Assembly (NCBI GenBank): GCA_946886405.1
Contig: CAMPIO010000069.1
Location: forward strand, 1-17,575
Origin: an uncultured Pseudoxanthomonas sp.
Lineage (GTDB): Bacteria; Pseudomonadota; Gammaproteobacteria; Xanthomonadales; Xanthomonadaceae
Direction of reading: 5' to 3'
Length of the DNA stretch: 17,575 nt
Part shown: piece after piece, positions 16,447 through 17,575 of the stretch
Layout: the number at the start of each line of letters is the position of its first letter
Position numbering within the stretch: the first letter of the stretch is position 1
Translations under genes and position numbers: made by a program
The notes under the pieces: model-generated
Told to the model about the DNA's origin: nothing
The model's database searches: none
What the model saw: the letters and a program-made list of their open reading frames with translations, nothing else

Positions 16447-16956
16447 TCAGTTTTTCTTGGCGGGCTCGGCGGGTGCCGGCGCGGGTGCGGCTGCCGGAGT
16501 TCCCGGCGCCTTGACCACGCGAACACCACGCGACTTCATCCACGCGTCAAACTCGTCGGCCGTCATGCGCTTGCCGTTCTGGCTCATGTCGAATCGCCAG
16601 GGCGTGTTGTCGTGCGCGGTTTTCGGCTGATAGGCCGCGGAACTGGCCGTGGCCGCCGTCGCCGACGGCGCCGTCGCTGCAGGCATTGCCTTGGCAACGT
16701 TGCGGCAACCTTCGATGCGCAAGCGCATCAGCACGCGATCGACCGATTGCGCTTCGTCGAAGGCATGCGAGGCCAGTACGCCCGAGGGCGCGCCCAACTG
16801 CGTGGCCGCAGCGGTGAACTCCGGCGCGATCGGCGCAATCACCGTGGCAGGCGTCTTCAGCGCCGGCGGCACCAGGCTGCCCGAACAGTCCGGCGCGGCA
16901 TGGACGGCGGGAATCGCGGCGATGCACAGCACACTGGCGAACACATGACGACGCAT
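16447..16956 (-). CDS. Exported protein of unknown function with a C-terminal FDM-QNG-EFDAWMK motif
   Basis: The ATG at 16956 with an AGGAG ribosome-binding site 7-8 bases upstream gives 169 residues. A signal peptide (residues 1-20, ending AVHA) is followed by a mature domain with two cysteines (24 and 84) that may form a disulfide. Next is an Ala/Thr-rich linker (about 90-118), the motif segment (121-149: RFDM, QNG, MTA, EFDAWMK, RGVRV) and an Ala/Pro/Lys tail. The first domain (about 21-90) is not recognised; it includes DEAQSVDRVLMRLRIEGC. The motif segment is shared with the small lipoprotein gene at 15247-15534. A strong promoter (16996-17024) precedes the gene and a terminator follows it, so it forms a single-gene unit. 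A longer open frame to 17019 crosses the promoter and was rejected. Confidence 0.78.
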   Translation of the reverse strand: MRRHVFASVLCIAAIPAVHAAPDCSGSLVPPALKTPATVIAPIAPEFTAAATQLGAPSGVLASHAFDEAQSVDRVLMRLRIEGCRNVAKAMPAATAPSATAATASSAAYQPKTAHDNTPWRFDMSQNGKRMTADEFDAWMKSRGVRVVKAPGTPAAAPAPAPAEPAKKN

Positions 16957-16995
16957 CGGCACAACTCCTGGAGGCGGACAACTGGACGTGCCCGG

Positions 16996-17024
16996 AGTGT
17001 AGGCAGCGTTCCATGGCATGGCAA
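16996..17024 (-). promoter_or_regulatory. Sigma-70 promoter of the motif-bearing exported protein gene
   Basis: On the minus strand TTGCCA (17019-17024) and TACACT (16996-17001) are exactly 17 bp apart, the best -35/-10 pair in the window. Transcription would begin about 30 bases upstream of the ATG, leaving room for the AGGAG site at 16965-16969. Confidence 0.65.
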
Positions 17025-17100
17025 GAAATTACCCGCCGCACGGAGCATCGATGCGAAAAGACGGAAGCACGATCACGCAATTCGCGCGTACGAGCCCGTG

Positions 17101-17131
17101 AAAAAACGAAACCCGGCACAAGGCCGGGCTT
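17101..17131 (-). terminator. Intrinsic terminator of the ompA-family gene
   Basis: On the minus strand a CCCGGC/GCCGGG stem (arms 17123-17128 and 17112-17117), extended by A-T pairs around one mismatch, has a 5-base loop. It is followed by CG and six T (17101-17106, complement). It begins 25 bp after the stop codon of the OmpA-family gene. Confidence 0.85.
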
Positions 17132-17156
17132 CGGGTGTTGCGGGAAGAGCGTCCGA

Positions 17157-17575
17157 TCAGTTCTGGACGTTCAGTTCCGTACGACGGTTACGCTCGCTCT
17201 TGCAGCCCGGCAGGGTCTGCGCGGTCGGCTCCAGCGGACGGCTTTCGCCGTAACCGATCGGGCCCACCAGACGCGAGGCGCTGACGCCGTTGCTGGTCAG
17301 GTAGTCGTACACGGTCTGCGAACGACGCTGCGACAGCGACTGGTTGTAGGCGTCCGCACCGCACAGGTCGGTGTGGCCGGCCACTTCGACGCGCAGGTCG
17401 GGGTAGCGCTTCAGGATCTCGGCGGCTTCGCTCAGGATCGCGATCGCGTCCGGACGCAGCGTCGACTTGTCGAAGTCGAAGTTGACGCCCTTCAGGTCGA
17501 TCGAGACCTGCACCGGGCAGCCGTCCGGACCGATGGTCTGGCCAGCCTGCGAACCGGGGCACTTGTCGTCGCAGT
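17157..17575 (-). CDS. OmpA-family outer-membrane protein, C-terminal part (gene cut by right edge)
   Basis: The visible 138 C-terminal residues contain an OmpA-like peptidoglycan-binding domain. VNFDFDKSTLRPDA opens it. HTDLCGADAYNQSLSQRR carries the Asp and Arg that usually hold diaminopimelate, and IGYGESRPLEP and NRRTELNV close it. Before it are DDKCPGSQAGQTIGPDGCPV, a Cys-bounded repeat like the thrombospondin type 3 / calcium-binding linkers found in many OmpA proteins. The start codon and any N-terminal beta-barrel lie outside the window; a GTG at 17513 is internal, because the coding frame continues upstream to the edge. Such proteins tie the outer membrane to the cell wall. Cys residues in the TDLCG and PGCKS segments may pair. 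A good terminator follows. Confidence 0.9.
   Translation of the reverse strand, partial: CDDKCPGSQAGQTIGPDGCPVQVSIDLKGVNFDFDKSTLRPDAIAILSEAAEILKRYPDLRVEVAGHTDLCGADAYNQSLSQRRSQTVYDYLTSNGVSASRLVGPIGYGESRPLEPTAQTLPGCKSERNRRTELNVQN

Noticed and set aside
1..17575. CRISPR arrays, tRNA or rRNA genes, insertion sequences, prophage or riboswitch
   Set aside because: No direct-repeat array, cloverleaf-like segment, transposase or integrase motif, or known riboswitch core was seen on either strand; genes fill nearly all of the window.

Overview
The window is about 17.6 kb of GC-rich chromosome carrying ordinary housekeeping genes. No tRNA, rRNA, CRISPR array, insertion sequence, integrase or phage gene was seen. 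Gene content and protein sequences point to the Xanthomonadaceae (Gammaproteobacteria). The 722-residue S46 peptidase matches what I recall of dipeptidyl aminopeptidase BII of Pseudoxanthomonas mexicana at every functional residue I could number, so Pseudoxanthomonas or a close relative is my best guess. That assignment is inference.

Layout. (1) 1-5369, minus strand: a compact run reading, in transcription order, histidine phosphatase, secreted TonB-C-domain protein, folC, dedD-like double-SPOR protein, cvpA, purF. The purF gene runs off the left edge. The folC-dedD-cvpA-purF order is the classic gammaproteobacterial arrangement joining folate polyglutamylation, cell-division SPOR protein, CvpA and the first step of purine synthesis. 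(2) 5480-7648, minus: secreted S46 dipeptidyl-peptidase with its own terminator. (3) 7833-8867, plus: tdh, divergent from the peptidase, with a G-run-rich promoter. A bidirectional terminator separates it from the convergent torF-type porin gene (8943-9686, minus). (4) 9877-13796, minus: a complete sulfate/thiosulfate ABC importer operon, sbp-cysT-cysW-cysA. (5) 14021-15220, plus: kbl, divergent from sbp. Tdh and Kbl are consecutive enzymes of threonine catabolism, yet here they sit about 5.2 kb apart with the porin and sulfate operon between them. (6) 15247-16956, minus: two small exported proteins sharing an almost identical 29-residue C-terminal motif, on either side of an S4-domain rRNA pseudouridine synthase. 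(7) 17157-17575, minus: the 3' end of an OmpA-family outer-membrane protein gene, cut by the right edge.

The largest gene-free stretches are all under 230 bp: 7649-7832, 9687-9876, 13797-14020 and 16957-17156. They hold promoters, terminators and one LysR-type operator-like dyad. Nothing in the window is an obviously new multi-gene system. The most interesting items are the shared short motif in the two small exported proteins, the potential G-quadruplex in the tdh promoter, the secreted TonB-C protein with an unrecognised cysteine-containing C-terminal half, and the terminator sitting almost directly on the pseudouridine synthase start codon.
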